The position numbers and the translations under genes are program-made. The notes under the pieces were generated by a model that was given only the letters and a program-made list of their open reading frames with translations, was not told the DNA's origin and did no database searches. A DNA stretch of 64,000 nucleotides. Source: Gilichinskyi gelida (GTDB taxonomy: Bacteria > Acidobacteriota > Thermoanaerobaculia > Gp7-AA8). The stretch is taken from assembly GCA_038040385.1 (NCBI GenBank), contig JBBPII010000003.1:186001-250000 (forward strand), given 5' to 3'. Positions 27,590 through 36,113 of this stretch are shown here, one piece after another. Position 1 is the first letter of the stretch. The number at the start of each line of letters is the position of its first letter.

Positions 27590-27796
27590 TCAGTAGCCGG
27601 TGCGGCGCTCTTCCGCGAGCTTGCGGAGGACCTTCTTGCGCGCAGCGATCGCTTTGCGCTTGCGCTTCATGCTCGGCTTTTCGTAGTGCTGGCGTTTCTT
27701 CAACTCGGAGAGGATTCCTGACTTCTCGCACTTCCGCTTGAAGCGGCGCAGTGCGTTTTCAAACGTCTCGTCTTCCTTGACGTGCACCAGAGGCAA
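27590..27796 (-). CDS. rpsU: Ribosomal protein bS21
   Basis: 68 residues, the normal size for bS21 of the 30S subunit platform near the mRNA exit. The start TTG at 27796 gives PLVHVKEDETFENALRRF, matching the family N-terminus, with a strong G-rich ribosome site (AAGGGGGGG) upstream. The core KRKCEKSGILSELKKRQHYE and the basic PSMKRKRKAI tail are typical. Longer in-frame starts are unsupported. It heads the rpsU-mutS2-dnaG-rpoD array, the classic macromolecular-synthesis arrangement with mutS2 inserted. Confidence 0.95.
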   Translation of the reverse strand: MPLVHVKEDETFENALRRFKRKCEKSGILSELKKRQHYEKPSMKRKRKAIAARKKVLRKLAEERRTGY

Positions 27797-28029
27797 TCCC
27801 AATCCCCCCCTTCTTCTCTGCGTTCTGCGGGCCGGCGAGATTCTACCGCGGCCTGCAAGTGTGGGCTTCAACGGTCGAGCTGCGGCTCCGCATTCCGTGA
27901 GATCGTGAATTCATGCAACCGTATGAATCGCCATTAATTAGCCGCGTCAACGGATCACAATAAGTTTTGCGCCCGCCGGAGCCCGATTCGGTAGAATGCC
28001 CGGCCGAATCCACGAATCGGAGAGTGTCG

Positions 28030-30102
28030 ATGCGCAAAACCACCAGTCTGTTCCTTCTCCTGTTGGTCGCCGCCTGCGCGACGGTCAGCAACGTTCCCGC
28101 CCCGCCCGCCACCGAGGCCAGGCCGGTCACCGAGACGTTGCACGGCGTCGCCATCAGCGATCCGTACCGCTGGCTCGAGGATCAGGAGAGCGCCGAGACC
28201 CGCGCCTGGATCGGCGCGCAGAACGTCTACACCGACGCCCTCCTCGGATCGCTGCCCCAGAAGCAGCGTTTCGTCCAGCGCATCGAGCAACTTCTGAACA
28301 CCGACCAGATCGGCACGCCGGTAGTGCGCGGCGGGCGCTACTTCTTCTCCAAGCGCGGCGTCGGCCAGGATCTCTTCTCCATCTACATGCGCGAGAGCGC
28401 GGCCGGTCCGGACGTCCTCCTCATCGACCCGGCGCCGATGAGCGAGAAGCACACCACGAACATCGGGCTCTCCGACGTGGCCAACGACGGGAGGATGCTC
28501 GCCTACTACGTGCGGCAGGGGGGCGCGGACGAGACGGAGATCCGCTTCTTCGACGTCGACGCCCGCAAGGACGCCGGCGCGCCGCTGCCGAGTGCGCGCT
28601 ACTACGGCACGTCGATGACCGCCGACAACCAGACGGTCTACTACTCGCGGGCGACGAAGGAAGGGCCGCGCGTCTACCGCCGCCCCATCGCCGGCGGCGC
28701 CGAGGAGAAGCTCTTCGGCGACGGATACGGCCCGGAAAAGATCATCGGCACGGGCATTTCCGACGACGGGCGCTACCTGAACATCGAGGTCTTCCACGGC
28801 TCGGCGCCGAAGAAGACGGAGATCTATCTGAAGGACCTCCGCGACCCCAATAGTACGATTCGTACTATTGTCAACGACATCGAGTTCCGCTCCACCGCGG
28901 ACTTCGCCGGCGACACGGTGGTGATCCAGACCAACTGGAACGCGCCGAACGAGCGGGTGATGGTCGTCAGCGCCGCCGATCCCGGCCGCGCGAACTGGCG
29001 CGAGCTGGTGCCGGAGAACAAGAAGTCGGCGCTGCAGGGGATGTCGCTCGCCGGCGGCAAGCTCTTCCTCCGCTACCTGGAGGACGTGAAGCCGCGCGTC
29101 ATCGCCTACGGCCTCGACGGCACGAAGCAGAGCGAGCTGCAATTCGATGTGCTCGGCAACCTCACCGACATCGCCGGCTCCTGGAGCTCCCCGGTTGCGT
29201 TCTACCGCTTCGCGTCGTTCAACGTGCCGTCCACGCTCTACGCCTACGACGTGGCGACGGCGAAGAGCAGCGTCTTCTTCCGCGCCAACGCGCCGGGCGT
29301 CAACTCGGAGGACTTCGCGGTCGAGCAGGCGTGGTTCACGTCGAAGGACGGCGCGCGCGTGCCGATGTTCATCGCCCACAAGAAGGGGCTCCAGCGGAAC
29401 GGCAAGAATCCGACCATCCTCAGCGGCTACGGCGGATTCACTGCCAGCCAGCTCCCGGGCTTCGGCGCCAGCAACATCACCTGGATGGAGAACGGCGGCG
29501 TGGTGGCGCTGGCGAACCTGCGCGGCGGCGGCGAGTTCGGCGAGGAGTGGCACCAGGCGGGGATGCTGGCCAAGAAGCAGAACGTCTTCGACGACTTCAT
29601 CGGCGCCGCGGAGTACCTCATCAAGAGCGGCTACACCTCCTCCGAGCACCTCGGCATCAGCGGCGGCAGCAACGGCGGGCTGCTCGTCACCGCCTTCGCC
29701 ACGCAGCGGCCCGAGCTGGCGAAAGCGGTGGTCTGCAGCTATCCGCTCGTCGACATGCTCCGCTACCACAAGTTCCTGGTCGGATCGTTCTGGGTCCCGG
29801 AGTACGGCTCGGCGGACGATCCCGAACAGTTCAAGACCATCTACGCGTACTCGCCGTATCAGCGCGTGATGAAGGGGACGAAGTATCCGGCGATCCTCTT
29901 CATCACCGGCGACTCCGACACCCGCGTCGCGCCGCTGCACGCGCGCAAGGCCGCCGCGCTGTTCCAGGCGTCCACCGGCTCGGAGAAGCCGGTGCTCCTG
30001 CGCTACCACGTGGCCGGCGGGCACTCGGGCGGCGAGCCGCTGAAGGTGCAGGTGAACAACGCGGCGGAGACGCTGGCGTTCTTCGACTGGCAGCTACGGT
30101 AG
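28030..30102 (+). CDS. Prolyl oligopeptidase (S9) lipoprotein
   Basis: 690 residues from the ATG at 28030. A signal ending VAAC makes a lipobox, so the enzyme is probably lipid-anchored in the periplasm or outer membrane. Residues about 75-400 form the seven-bladed propeller; about 430-690 the alpha/beta hydrolase domain. The triad is visible: GGSNGG (Ser), TGDSDTRV (Asp) and GGHSGG (His). It cleaves short peptides after proline. A 21-bp palindrome repeat is embedded in the coding sequence (28849-28869, translating to STIRTI). It faces away from rpsU, with a shared upstream region at 27797-28029 holding a TAGAAT box near 27992. Confidence 0.93.
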   Translation: MRKTTSLFLLLLVAACATVSNVPAPPATEARPVTETLHGVAISDPYRWLEDQESAETRAWIGAQNVYTDALLGSLPQKQRFVQRIEQLLNTDQIGTPVVRGGRYFFSKRGVGQDLFSIYMRESAAGPDVLLIDPAPMSEKHTTNIGLSDVANDGRMLAYYVRQGGADETEIRFFDVDARKDAGAPLPSARYYGTSMTADNQTVYYSRATKEGPRVYRRPIAGGAEEKLFGDGYGPEKIIGTGISDDGRYLNIEVFHGSAPKKTEIYLKDLRDPNSTIRTIVNDIEFRSTADFAGDTVVIQTNWNAPNERVMVVSAADPGRANWRELVPENKKSALQGMSLAGGKLFLRYLEDVKPRVIAYGLDGTKQSELQFDVLGNLTDIAGSWSSPVAFYRFASFNVPSTLYAYDVATAKSSVFFRANAPGVNSEDFAVEQAWFTSKDGARVPMFIAHKKGLQRNGKNPTILSGYGGFTASQLPGFGASNITWMENGGVVALANLRGGGEFGEEWHQAGMLAKKQNVFDDFIGAAEYLIKSGYTSSEHLGISGGSNGGLLVTAFATQRPELAKAVVCSYPLVDMLRYHKFLVGSFWVPEYGSADDPEQFKTIYAYSPYQRVMKGTKYPAILFITGDSDTRVAPLHARKAAALFQASTGSEKPVLLRYHVAGGHSGGEPLKVQVNNAAETLAFFDWQLR
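28849..28869. repeat. 21-bp palindrome (copy 1), inside the S9 peptidase gene
   Basis: Arms AATAGTACGA and TCGTACTATT around a single central T. Twenty bases are repeated exactly at 52118-52137, where they span the junction of two genes. In-frame here and AT-rich against a GC-rich gene, so it looks inserted. Confidence 0.8.
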
Positions 30103-30103
30103 G

Positions 30104-30206
30104 GGTTGCGGGGTCTCGCGGTCTCGGCGTCTCGCGGCGCTCCGCTAGGGAGCGATCGTTCGCCTAGCGTTTCGCGCTGCGAGACCTCGCAACCGCGAGA
30201 CCCCGC
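30104..30206. repeat. Inverted array of 8-bp words (GGTCTCGC/GGTTGCGA family)
   Basis: GGGGTCTCGCGGTCTCGGCG on the left and the matching complement CGAGACCTCGCAACCGCGAG on the right of a loop with GAGCGATCGTTCGC. It lies between the convergent S9 peptidase and uridine kinase genes; a near-twin is at 62938-63122. Confidence 0.8.
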
Positions 30207-30208
30207 AA

Positions 30209-30826
30209 CTACGCTAATAGTCTCTCCACCCGCGCGATGATCGCATCGATCGCCACCTGATTCTCTCCCCCCTCGGGGATGATCAGGTCGGCGTGGCGCT
30301 TCGACGGCTCGACGAACTCCTCGTGCATCGGGCGGACGGTGGTCATGTACTGCTGCACCACGGACTGCAGCGAGCGGCCGCGCGACTCGATGTCGCGCGT
30401 GAGGCGGCGGACGAAGCGGATGTCGGCGGGCGTATCGACGAACAGCTTGATGTTGATCCGCTTCCGCAGCTCCGGCTCGGCCAGGACCAGGATCCCCTCC
30501 ACGATGATCACCTTGCGCGGCTCGACGCGCTGCGTGTCCGCCTTGCGCGAATGCGTGGCGAAGTCGTAGACCGGGACTTCGACCGACGAGCCTTTGCTGA
30601 GCACGTCCAGGTGCCGCGTCAGCAGCTCGCTCTCCAGCGAGTCGGGATGGTCGAAGTTGATCTTCGCCCGCTCCTCCGGCGACAGCGCGTCGAAGTTGCG
30701 ATAGTACGAATCGTGGGAGATCCACTCGATGCGGTCGGGGCCGACGCGGTCGTAGATGGCGCGCGCGACGGTGGTCTTGCCGGAGCCCGTCCCGCCGGCG
30801 ATCCCGATGATGACCGGCGTCTTCAC
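30209..30826 (-). CDS. udk: Uridine kinase
   Basis: 205 residues of the P-loop kinase fold. Walker A is GGTGSGKT (about residues 11-18), followed by the substrate motif SHDSYYR, the FDHPDSLE loop, VPVYDFATHSR and the LID arginines (RRLTRDIESRGRS). It phosphorylates uridine or cytidine to the monophosphate in pyrimidine salvage. Its start overlaps the end of the small zinc-ribbon gene by 4 bp, so the two are co-translated. Length is normal. Confidence 0.94.
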   Translation of the reverse strand: MKTPVIIGIAGGTGSGKTTVARAIYDRVGPDRIEWISHDSYYRNFDALSPEERAKINFDHPDSLESELLTRHLDVLSKGSSVEVPVYDFATHSRKADTQRVEPRKVIIVEGILVLAEPELRKRINIKLFVDTPADIRFVRRLTRDIESRGRSLQSVVQQYMTTVRPMHEEFVEPSKRHADLIIPEGGENQVAIDAIIARVERLLA

Positions 30827-30987
30827 CCTCCGGTCTGTTCCTCGAGCTCGGCTTCGGTCATGAAGTCCGTGACGTCATCGGCGCCGCAGGTGTTGCAGAC
30901 CACGGTGGCGAGCTTGCCGTTGTGGTACTCGAACTGGTAGGTCGGCGTCTCGCAACTCAGGCAGATCAGGTACTCCGGCTCGTCCAT
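30823..30987 (-). CDS. Small CxxC zinc-ribbon protein
   Basis: 54 residues from the ATG at 30987; a GTG at 31008 would add seven. Two knuckles, CLSC and CNTC, about 20 residues apart, flank a beta hairpin (YQFEYHNGKLATVV), and the tail is acidic (DFMTEAELEEQTGG). Proteins of this shape often bind nucleic acid or act as adaptors, but no specific role can be given. It lies 18 bp after the secreted-protein gene and overlaps udk by 4 bp, so it forms part of a four- or five-gene minus-strand run. Confidence 0.65.
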   Translation of the reverse strand: MDEPEYLICLSCETPTYQFEYHNGKLATVVCNTCGADDVTDFMTEAELEEQTGG

Positions 30988-31004
30988 GGCGGCAAAGGAT
31001 ACCG

Positions 31005-31790
31005 TCACGGCTTCGCCGTTGTCATGCCCTGCGCCGAAAGGGTGGGAGCGCCGATGGCCGGCTGGATGAAGCGGGCCTCGTTGCTGGCGTTGTCGATCAC
31101 CGAGGCGTAGACGTAGGTGTCGCGCGCGCCGGTCTCCACGATGACCGTGAAGTTGTCGCCCTTGGTGATCAGCGGGAAGAGCGACTGAATCGATGCGTGC
31201 GTCAGCGCGTTGGGCTGAAGGGTGATGCGGGTGACGGCGACGTTGCGCCCCGGCAGGCGCTGCAGCGCGAGGAGGAATGTCGCCTCGCGCTGGCCGAGGT
31301 TCGCCAGGCCGATGTTGGTGCGGAAGGTGTCGGAGAAGGAGAGTCCGTGCAGCGATCGCTGCGGATAGTAGTTGCCGCCGCCGTAGTCGACCGGGATCGG
31401 CTCGGGGCTGAAGACGTCGGTGCCGCGGACGCCGTAGACGGTGGCGGAGACGCGCACCGGCCGCTTGCTCTCGAAGGTCTCGATCTCCAGCGGCGAGAGC
31501 ACCGAGTCGGTGGAGAAGGCCTCGGCGGCGATGTCGGTGAACCGCTGCGTGGCTCCGGGCGGCATGGAGAAAAGGAACTCCGGCGCCGCGGTCGCCGGCA
31601 GCGACAGGCGGACCATCAATTCACGCGAGCTGTCGTTGTAGAGCTGCACGTCGGTCCTCCACCGCACGCCGCCGATGCCCCACACGCTGCCGACCACCGG
31701 GACGCGGACGATCACGCTCTCCGGGGGGTCCGCGCCGCGCGCCGCGACGGCGGCGAGGAGAAGGACGATCGCGCTGCGGGTGGTGCTCAT
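31005..31790 (-). CDS. Secreted beta-rich protein of unknown function
   Basis: 261 residues from an ATG at 31790 with a Sec signal (AIVLLLAAVAARGA). The mature part is rich in short beta strands, with phrases such as WRTDVQLYNDS and FRTNIGLANLG that recur twice in Ig-like halves (about 25-125 and 140-235). It may be a periplasmic or surface structural protein. It is followed 18 bp later by the zinc-ribbon gene and preceded 36 bp earlier by the squalene/phytoene synthase stop. Family not recognised. Confidence 0.65.
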   Translation of the reverse strand: MSTTRSAIVLLLAAVAARGADPPESVIVRVPVVGSVWGIGGVRWRTDVQLYNDSSRELMVRLSLPATAAPEFLFSMPPGATQRFTDIAAEAFSTDSVLSPLEIETFESKRPVRVSATVYGVRGTDVFSPEPIPVDYGGGNYYPQRSLHGLSFSDTFRTNIGLANLGQREATFLLALQRLPGRNVAVTRITLQPNALTHASIQSLFPLITKGDNFTVIVETGARDTYVYASVIDNASNEARFIQPAIGAPTLSAQGMTTAKP

Positions 31791-31825
31791 GCCGTTCGTG
31801 GGACGGATCGTACGCCCCCGGCGTT

Positions 31826-32674
31826 TCAAACGAAGTGCGGTCTCACTGCTCGCCGGGCGACGACCATCAGTTTCTCAACACTGCCGAGAGACAGCCGCTT
31901 CCTCAACACGGTGAACGGCGCCAGGCGGAGCCGGGCCAGCACGGTGGCGTAGACGCCGCCCATCAACACCGTGGGGAAGCGGGCGTCGAACGACAGCTCC
32001 GACAAAAGCGGCTCGGCCAGGCGGAAATACGACTCGGCGCGATCGATCTGGAACTCGATGAGGCGCCGCATGGCGTCGCTCTCCAAGCGATCGAAGAGAT
32101 CGCGCTCCGTGACGCCGAAGCGCCGCAATTCCTCCTGCGGGATGTATACGCGGTTGCGGCCGAGATCGTCGCCGATGTCGCGCGTGACGTTGGTGAGCTG
32201 CAGCGCCGTGGCCAGGTTGCGGCCGTGCATGATCGCCGCGTCCGTCCGGTAGCCGTAGATGGACAACGAGATGTCGGAGATCGACGAGGCCACCAGCTCG
32301 CAGTACTGCAGCAGCTCCTCGAAGGTCTCGTAGCGCGTTTTGAACATGTCCTGGCGGCAACCGTCGATGAGGGCGACGAACGCGCTCTTGGGGATGGCGA
32401 AGGATTGCAGGGCGTCGGCGAGAGCGACGGTGATGGCGGTGGAAGGCTTGCCGGCGTAGCAGGCTTCGAGCTCGGCCTGCCAGGCGCCGAGGTCTTCGAA
32501 CGCCCGCTCCGCCGCCCCCTCGTCGGCGATGTCGTCCGCCCAGCGGCAGTACGCGTACGCGGCGTACACCGCCCGCCGCTTGCGCCGCGGCAGGAAGCGG
32601 AAACCGACCGAAAAGTTCGCGCCGTGCTTGTGCGCGATGTCGCGGCAGTGGCGGTAGGCGTCGCTTAAATTCAT
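31826..32674 (-). CDS. Squalene/phytoene synthase family enzyme
   Basis: 282 residues from the ATG at 32674; an upstream in-frame ATG only translates the neighbouring hairpin repeat (RSASRRQILALRAR). The fold's two aspartate motifs are clear: DDIADE near residue 48 and the second metal site in RDIGDDLGRNRVYIP near 165. The family joins two prenyl diphosphates head to head (phytoene, squalene or presqualene). A flavoprotein of the geranylgeranyl-reductase type lies just upstream on the same strand, which points to carotenoid or hopanoid-type isoprenoid synthesis. Exact product cannot be told. Confidence 0.85.
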   Translation of the reverse strand: MNLSDAYRHCRDIAHKHGANFSVGFRFLPRRKRRAVYAAYAYCRWADDIADEGAAERAFEDLGAWQAELEACYAGKPSTAITVALADALQSFAIPKSAFVALIDGCRQDMFKTRYETFEELLQYCELVASSISDISLSIYGYRTDAAIMHGRNLATALQLTNVTRDIGDDLGRNRVYIPQEELRRFGVTERDLFDRLESDAMRRLIEFQIDRAESYFRLAEPLLSELSFDARFPTVLMGGVYATVLARLRLAPFTVLRKRLSLGSVEKLMVVARRAVRPHFV

Positions 32675-32757
32675 CCTTGCGCGAAGCGCAAGGATCTGGC
32701 GCCTACTTGCGCTGCGCACATGGGCGCCAGATCCTGAGGCGTCTTCGCGCCTCAGGA
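32675..32757. repeat. Double hairpin repeat (CTTGCGC..AAGGATCTGGCGCC family)
   Basis: Two nested dyads: CCTTGCGCGAAGCGCAAGG, and GATCTGGCGCC paired with GGCGCCAGATC, then CTGAGGCG..CGCCTCAG. It occupies the whole gap between the reductase and synthase genes, abuts the synthase start and encodes the last residues of the reductase. Confidence 0.8.
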
Positions 32758-33894
32758 TAAATTATCCGGCCCCAGCGGCGGAACCTTCATCTCCGTGTCG
32801 CGCGAGCGGCACCAGTGCTCGCCCGGCTTGTGCAGGCAGCGGCCGCGGTGGTGCCACAGGCGCCGCACCATCGGCGACAGCAGCGCCTTCCACCACCGCG
32901 CGGCGTGCCATCCGCTGAGGTAGCGGTGAAAATCCTTCGCCCGCGACGCGCGGCGCACGAACATCGACAGACCGAAGTTGCCGCCGGCCTCGTAGAGAAA
33001 ACGGTTGACCAGACTGGTCTCCTGCTTGGTCCCCAGCTCCATCTTCCAGAGCTCGTCGAAGTCGCGCGATTCCAGAATGCTGCGCGCCGCGAGATAGCCG
33101 CTGGTCAGCGCGTAGCGGATGCCGAGTCCGAAGAGATAGTCCTGAAATCCGGCCGCCTCGCCGACGAAGCGCGAGCCGTTCGACGTCGCGCCCCGCTTGA
33201 GATGGAAGTTCATGTACGAGTAGCCGGTGCGGTGCTCCTCGGGGACCTTGAATCGATGCACGCGTTTCGCCTCGGCCAGCGAGTGATCGAAGTACTCGTC
33301 GATGCGCTTGAAGTCGGCGACGATCGCGCAGCCGAAGGTGGCGATCCCATCGAGGATGAAGAGATACGAGTAGCCACCCGGCGCGAGCTTGTGGTTGAAG
33401 AAGACGTCGATGCGCTCGGGGTCGGACGTGCGCCAGGTCATTTCCCGCGCCAGGCCATCGGGCGACGCGGGGCCGGTGGCGACGATGTCGGCTTCCGCGA
33501 TCCGCGAGTTGAAGACGACCGTCGCACCGGCGGCGCGCGCCTGCGCCAGCAGACCGCGATCGAGCGTGCTCTCCTCGGCGCCGCGACGGATGAACCACCC
33601 GTACGGCGCGGCGCTGCGAATGACGCGCGCCACGCGTCGATGGTCGTAGAACGTGGCCCAGTCGGCGGGGCGAAAGTAGAAATTGCGCTCGATGCCGATG
33701 CGCGCCAGAAAATCCGGCACGCTCTCCGCTTCCGACGCCCCTTCGATGATCTGCAGGTCGCCGATGAAGCGCATGCCGACGTCGCTCTTCGCTTCGTGCA
33801 CCTCGACGGCGCGGCCGGCGCGGGCGAGAACGATCGCCGCCGCCAGTCCGGACGGTCCGGCGCCGGCGATGCGGATGGGGGAGGGATCGGGCAT
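32752..33894 (-). CDS. FAD-dependent oxidoreductase, geranylgeranyl-reductase-like
   Basis: 380 residues. The N-terminal Rossmann signature IAGAGPSGLAAAIVLARAG binds FAD; EAKSDVGMRFIGD follows. The central part (GGYSYLFILDG, GAAGFQDYLFGLGIRYALTSG in pieces) is the GG-reductase type substrate and FAD-closing region, and the C-terminus is basic and tryptophan-rich. It probably saturates or oxidises an isoprenoid chain made with the adjacent synthase. The last residues (GPDNLS) are encoded at the edge of the hairpin repeat. Divergent from murJ, 23 bp apart. Confidence 0.75.
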   Translation of the reverse strand: MPDPSPIRIAGAGPSGLAAAIVLARAGRAVEVHEAKSDVGMRFIGDLQIIEGASEAESVPDFLARIGIERNFYFRPADWATFYDHRRVARVIRSAAPYGWFIRRGAEESTLDRGLLAQARAAGATVVFNSRIAEADIVATGPASPDGLAREMTWRTSDPERIDVFFNHKLAPGGYSYLFILDGIATFGCAIVADFKRIDEYFDHSLAEAKRVHRFKVPEEHRTGYSYMNFHLKRGATSNGSRFVGEAAGFQDYLFGLGIRYALTSGYLAARSILESRDFDELWKMELGTKQETSLVNRFLYEAGGNFGLSMFVRRASRAKDFHRYLSGWHAARWWKALLSPMVRRLWHHRGRCLHKPGEHWCRSRDTEMKVPPLGPDNLS

Positions 33895-33917
33895 GAGTCG
33901 CGGTATGGTATCGCGCC

Positions 33918-35555
33918 GTGTCTGAGCTGAATTCCGAGGAGCCGAGGCCGCGCCCGCGCGCCGGATTCGCGGTGCTCGTCGCCGCCGGGATCCTCCTCAG
34001 CCGCGTCGCCGGCCTGGTTCGCGAGCGCGTCTTCGCCCACTACCTCGGCAACTCCGCCGCCGCCGGCGCGTTCAAGGCCGGGCTGAAAATCCCCAACTTT
34101 CTGCAGAACCTCTTCGGCGAGGGCGTGCTGTCGGCGTCGTTCATCCCCGTCTACGCCAGGCTCATCGCGCAGAAGGACGAGGAGCTGGCGGGGCGGCTGG
34201 CGGGGGTGATCCTCTCGCTCCTGGCGGTCATCGTCTCGGTCATCGTCGCGGTTTGCGTGATGTTCACGCCGTGGCTGATCGACGTGATCGCGCCCGGCTT
34301 CGAAGGCGAAGTCCGTCTCCTGACCATCCGCATCGTGCAGATCCTCTTTCCCGCCACAGGCCTCCTGGTCCTCTCGGCGTGGTGCCTCGGCGTGCTCAAC
34401 TCGCATCACAAGTTCTTTCTGTCGTACGTCGCGCCGGTGTTCTGGAACGGGGCGATGATTGCCACGCTCGTCTACTTCGGCAGCCGGGCGGACCAGGACC
34501 ATTTGGCGATCGCCCTGTCGTGGGGGACGGTGGTGGGCTCGGCGCTGCAGTTCGGGGTTCAGGTGCCGTTCGTCCTGAAGTACGCGCCGCGCATCCGGCT
34601 GTCGCTGCGCACGTCGCTCGGGCCGGTGCGCGAGGTCGTCCGCAGCTTTGCGCCGGTGATGATCGGGCGCGGCGTGGTGCAACTGAGCGGCTATGTCGAC
34701 CAGGTCATCGCCAGCTTCCTCGGCACCGCCGCCGTCTCGGCGCTGGCGTACGCGCAGACCATCTACTTTCTGCCCATCAGCCTCTTCGGCATGTCGGTGG
34801 CCGCGGCGGAGCTGCCGCAGATGTCGCGGACGATCGGCGCGGATGAGGAAGTGCACTCCGCGCTGCGCCTCCGCCTCGCGCGCGGCCTGCGGCAGATCGC
34901 CTTCTTCGTCGTTCCGACCGTCGCGGCGTTTCTCTTCATCGGACGCGCGCTCGTCGCCGCGCTCTATCAGACGGGCCAGTTCGGTGACAACGACACGCTG
35001 CTGGTCTGGTACATCCTCGCCGGATCGACCGTCGGCCTCCTGGCCGTCACCCTCGGCCGGCTCTACTCCTCCGCCTTTTACGCCTTGCGCGATCCGCGGA
35101 CGCCGTTGAAGTTCGCGATCGCGCGCGTGGGCCTGGGAGCGTGCCTGGGGATCATGTTCGCCTTTCCGTGGCGGCCGGCGATCGTCGATGCGATGCGCCT
35201 GCTGCATCTGCGCATTCCGCGGCTCGGCGAGGGGGAGGAGCTGCTTGGCGCGATCGGCTTGACGGTGGCCACCGGATTGGCGGGATGGCTGGAGTTCTTG
35301 ATGCTGCGCCGCGCCCTGGCGCGCCGCATCGGCACGGTGCGCCTCGCGCCGGCGTTCCTCGCCCGGCTGTGGGGGTCCGCGCTGATCGCCGCCGCGGCCG
35401 GCGTCGCTTGCGAGGCCTTGCTCCCGACCACCCACCCCATGGTCCACGCCATCTTCGTCGCCGGCGCTTTTGGCGTCGTCTACTTCGTAGCGGCCGTGGC
35501 GATGGGGGTGGAGGAGGCGCGGGCGACGTTGGGGCGATTCAGGCGCCGGCGCTAG
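33918..35555 (+). CDS. murJ: Lipid II flippase MurJ
   Basis: 545 residues from a GTG. Fourteen or so transmembrane helices of the MVF/MOP fold run to the C-terminus. The family start is plain: LLSRVAGLVRERVFAHYLG, FKAGLKIPNFLQNLFGEGVLS and FIPVYARL. MurJ moves undecaprenyl-linked peptidoglycan precursor to the outer face of the inner membrane. It is divergent from the isoprenoid flavoprotein gene and convergent with the DUF2283 gene, overlapping its stop by 4 bp. Confidence 0.94.
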   Translation: MSELNSEEPRPRPRAGFAVLVAAGILLSRVAGLVRERVFAHYLGNSAAAGAFKAGLKIPNFLQNLFGEGVLSASFIPVYARLIAQKDEELAGRLAGVILSLLAVIVSVIVAVCVMFTPWLIDVIAPGFEGEVRLLTIRIVQILFPATGLLVLSAWCLGVLNSHHKFFLSYVAPVFWNGAMIATLVYFGSRADQDHLAIALSWGTVVGSALQFGVQVPFVLKYAPRIRLSLRTSLGPVREVVRSFAPVMIGRGVVQLSGYVDQVIASFLGTAAVSALAYAQTIYFLPISLFGMSVAAAELPQMSRTIGADEEVHSALRLRLARGLRQIAFFVVPTVAAFLFIGRALVAALYQTGQFGDNDTLLVWYILAGSTVGLLAVTLGRLYSSAFYALRDPRTPLKFAIARVGLGACLGIMFAFPWRPAIVDAMRLLHLRIPRLGEGEELLGAIGLTVATGLAGWLEFLMLRRALARRIGTVRLAPAFLARLWGSALIAAAAGVACEALLPTTHPMVHAIFVAGAFGVVYFVAAVAMGVEEARATLGRFRRRR

Positions 35556-35830
35556 CGTTTTTTCTTCTTTTTCTCGATGGGCGCGTCGCGGATGAAGGTG
35601 GGCTCGCGCTCGATGGAACGCTCGGTCACTTCGCCACGGAAGTTCCGCTTCAGCCGCTCGATGTCGACGAACTTGCTCGCATCCTGATAAATGTCGATGC
35701 CCATCGGCCGGCCGGACTTGTCGAAGTCGATTACGAAGCCCTCGAAGATCTCTTCAGAGTCGTCGTATTCACCGTCGTCGCGGAAATCGATGCCGAGTGC
35801 ATCGTGCTCACTGTCGTAGTGGTATCTCAT
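35552..35830 (-). CDS. DUF2283 protein, candidate antitoxin
   Basis: 92 residues. The N-terminal half is the DUF2283 pattern: RYHYDSEHDALGIDF, then EIFEGFVIDFDKSGRPMGIDI, a small beta-rich fold usually paired with a short basic partner. The extended C-terminus is basic and ends KKKKKR. It overlaps the upstream 80-residue gene by 4 bp, the arrangement of toxin-antitoxin pairs. Antitoxin function is inferred from this pairing. Confidence 0.7.
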   Translation of the reverse strand: MRYHYDSEHDALGIDFRDDGEYDDSEEIFEGFVIDFDKSGRPMGIDIYQDASKFVDIERLKRNFRGEVTERSIEREPTFIRDAPIEKKKKKR

Positions 35831-36069
35831 CGCCGTCTTTTCTCGTAGTTGCGATCGAAGTGTGCCGTTTCGATCGTCTCGCGGTCTTCCAACGTAACGA
35901 CGCGCAGGTACCTTTCAACCTCTTCGATATATCCCCAATAGCGGAAGTAGCCGTTCTTTTGTTCCTGAACTTCCAAAGGCGAATGGATGACGCGTTCACA
36001 CCATTCGAGCTTCAGTGCCGCTTCCGATTCTTGAAATCGAAATGAGCAGTCGTTTTCACCCTTCTCCAT
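35827..36069 (-). CDS. DUF4258-like small protein, candidate toxin partner of DUF2283
   Basis: 80 residues. WCERVIHSPLEVQEQKNG, YFRYWGYIEEVERYLRVVTL and ETIETAHFDRNY follow the compact alpha/beta pattern of short proteins found just upstream of DUF2283 genes, with a conserved late histidine and FDRNY motif. Related folds include RelE/BrnT-type RNases, but no catalytic proof is visible. Its start region overlaps the leader of the divergent transporter ATPase gene (GTG at 36114). Confidence 0.6.
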   Translation of the reverse strand: MEKGENDCSFRFQESEAALKLEWCERVIHSPLEVQEQKNGYFRYWGYIEEVERYLRVVTLEDRETIETAHFDRNYEKRRR

Positions 36070-36113
36070 CCTACCTCGGCCCTCCTGACACCTTTCTTGC
36101 TACGATCCCGCCC

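Noticed and set aside
27870..27960. tRNA-like words on the minus strand upstream of rpsU
   Set aside because: No cloverleaf can be formed; only a short TTCGA-like resemblance.
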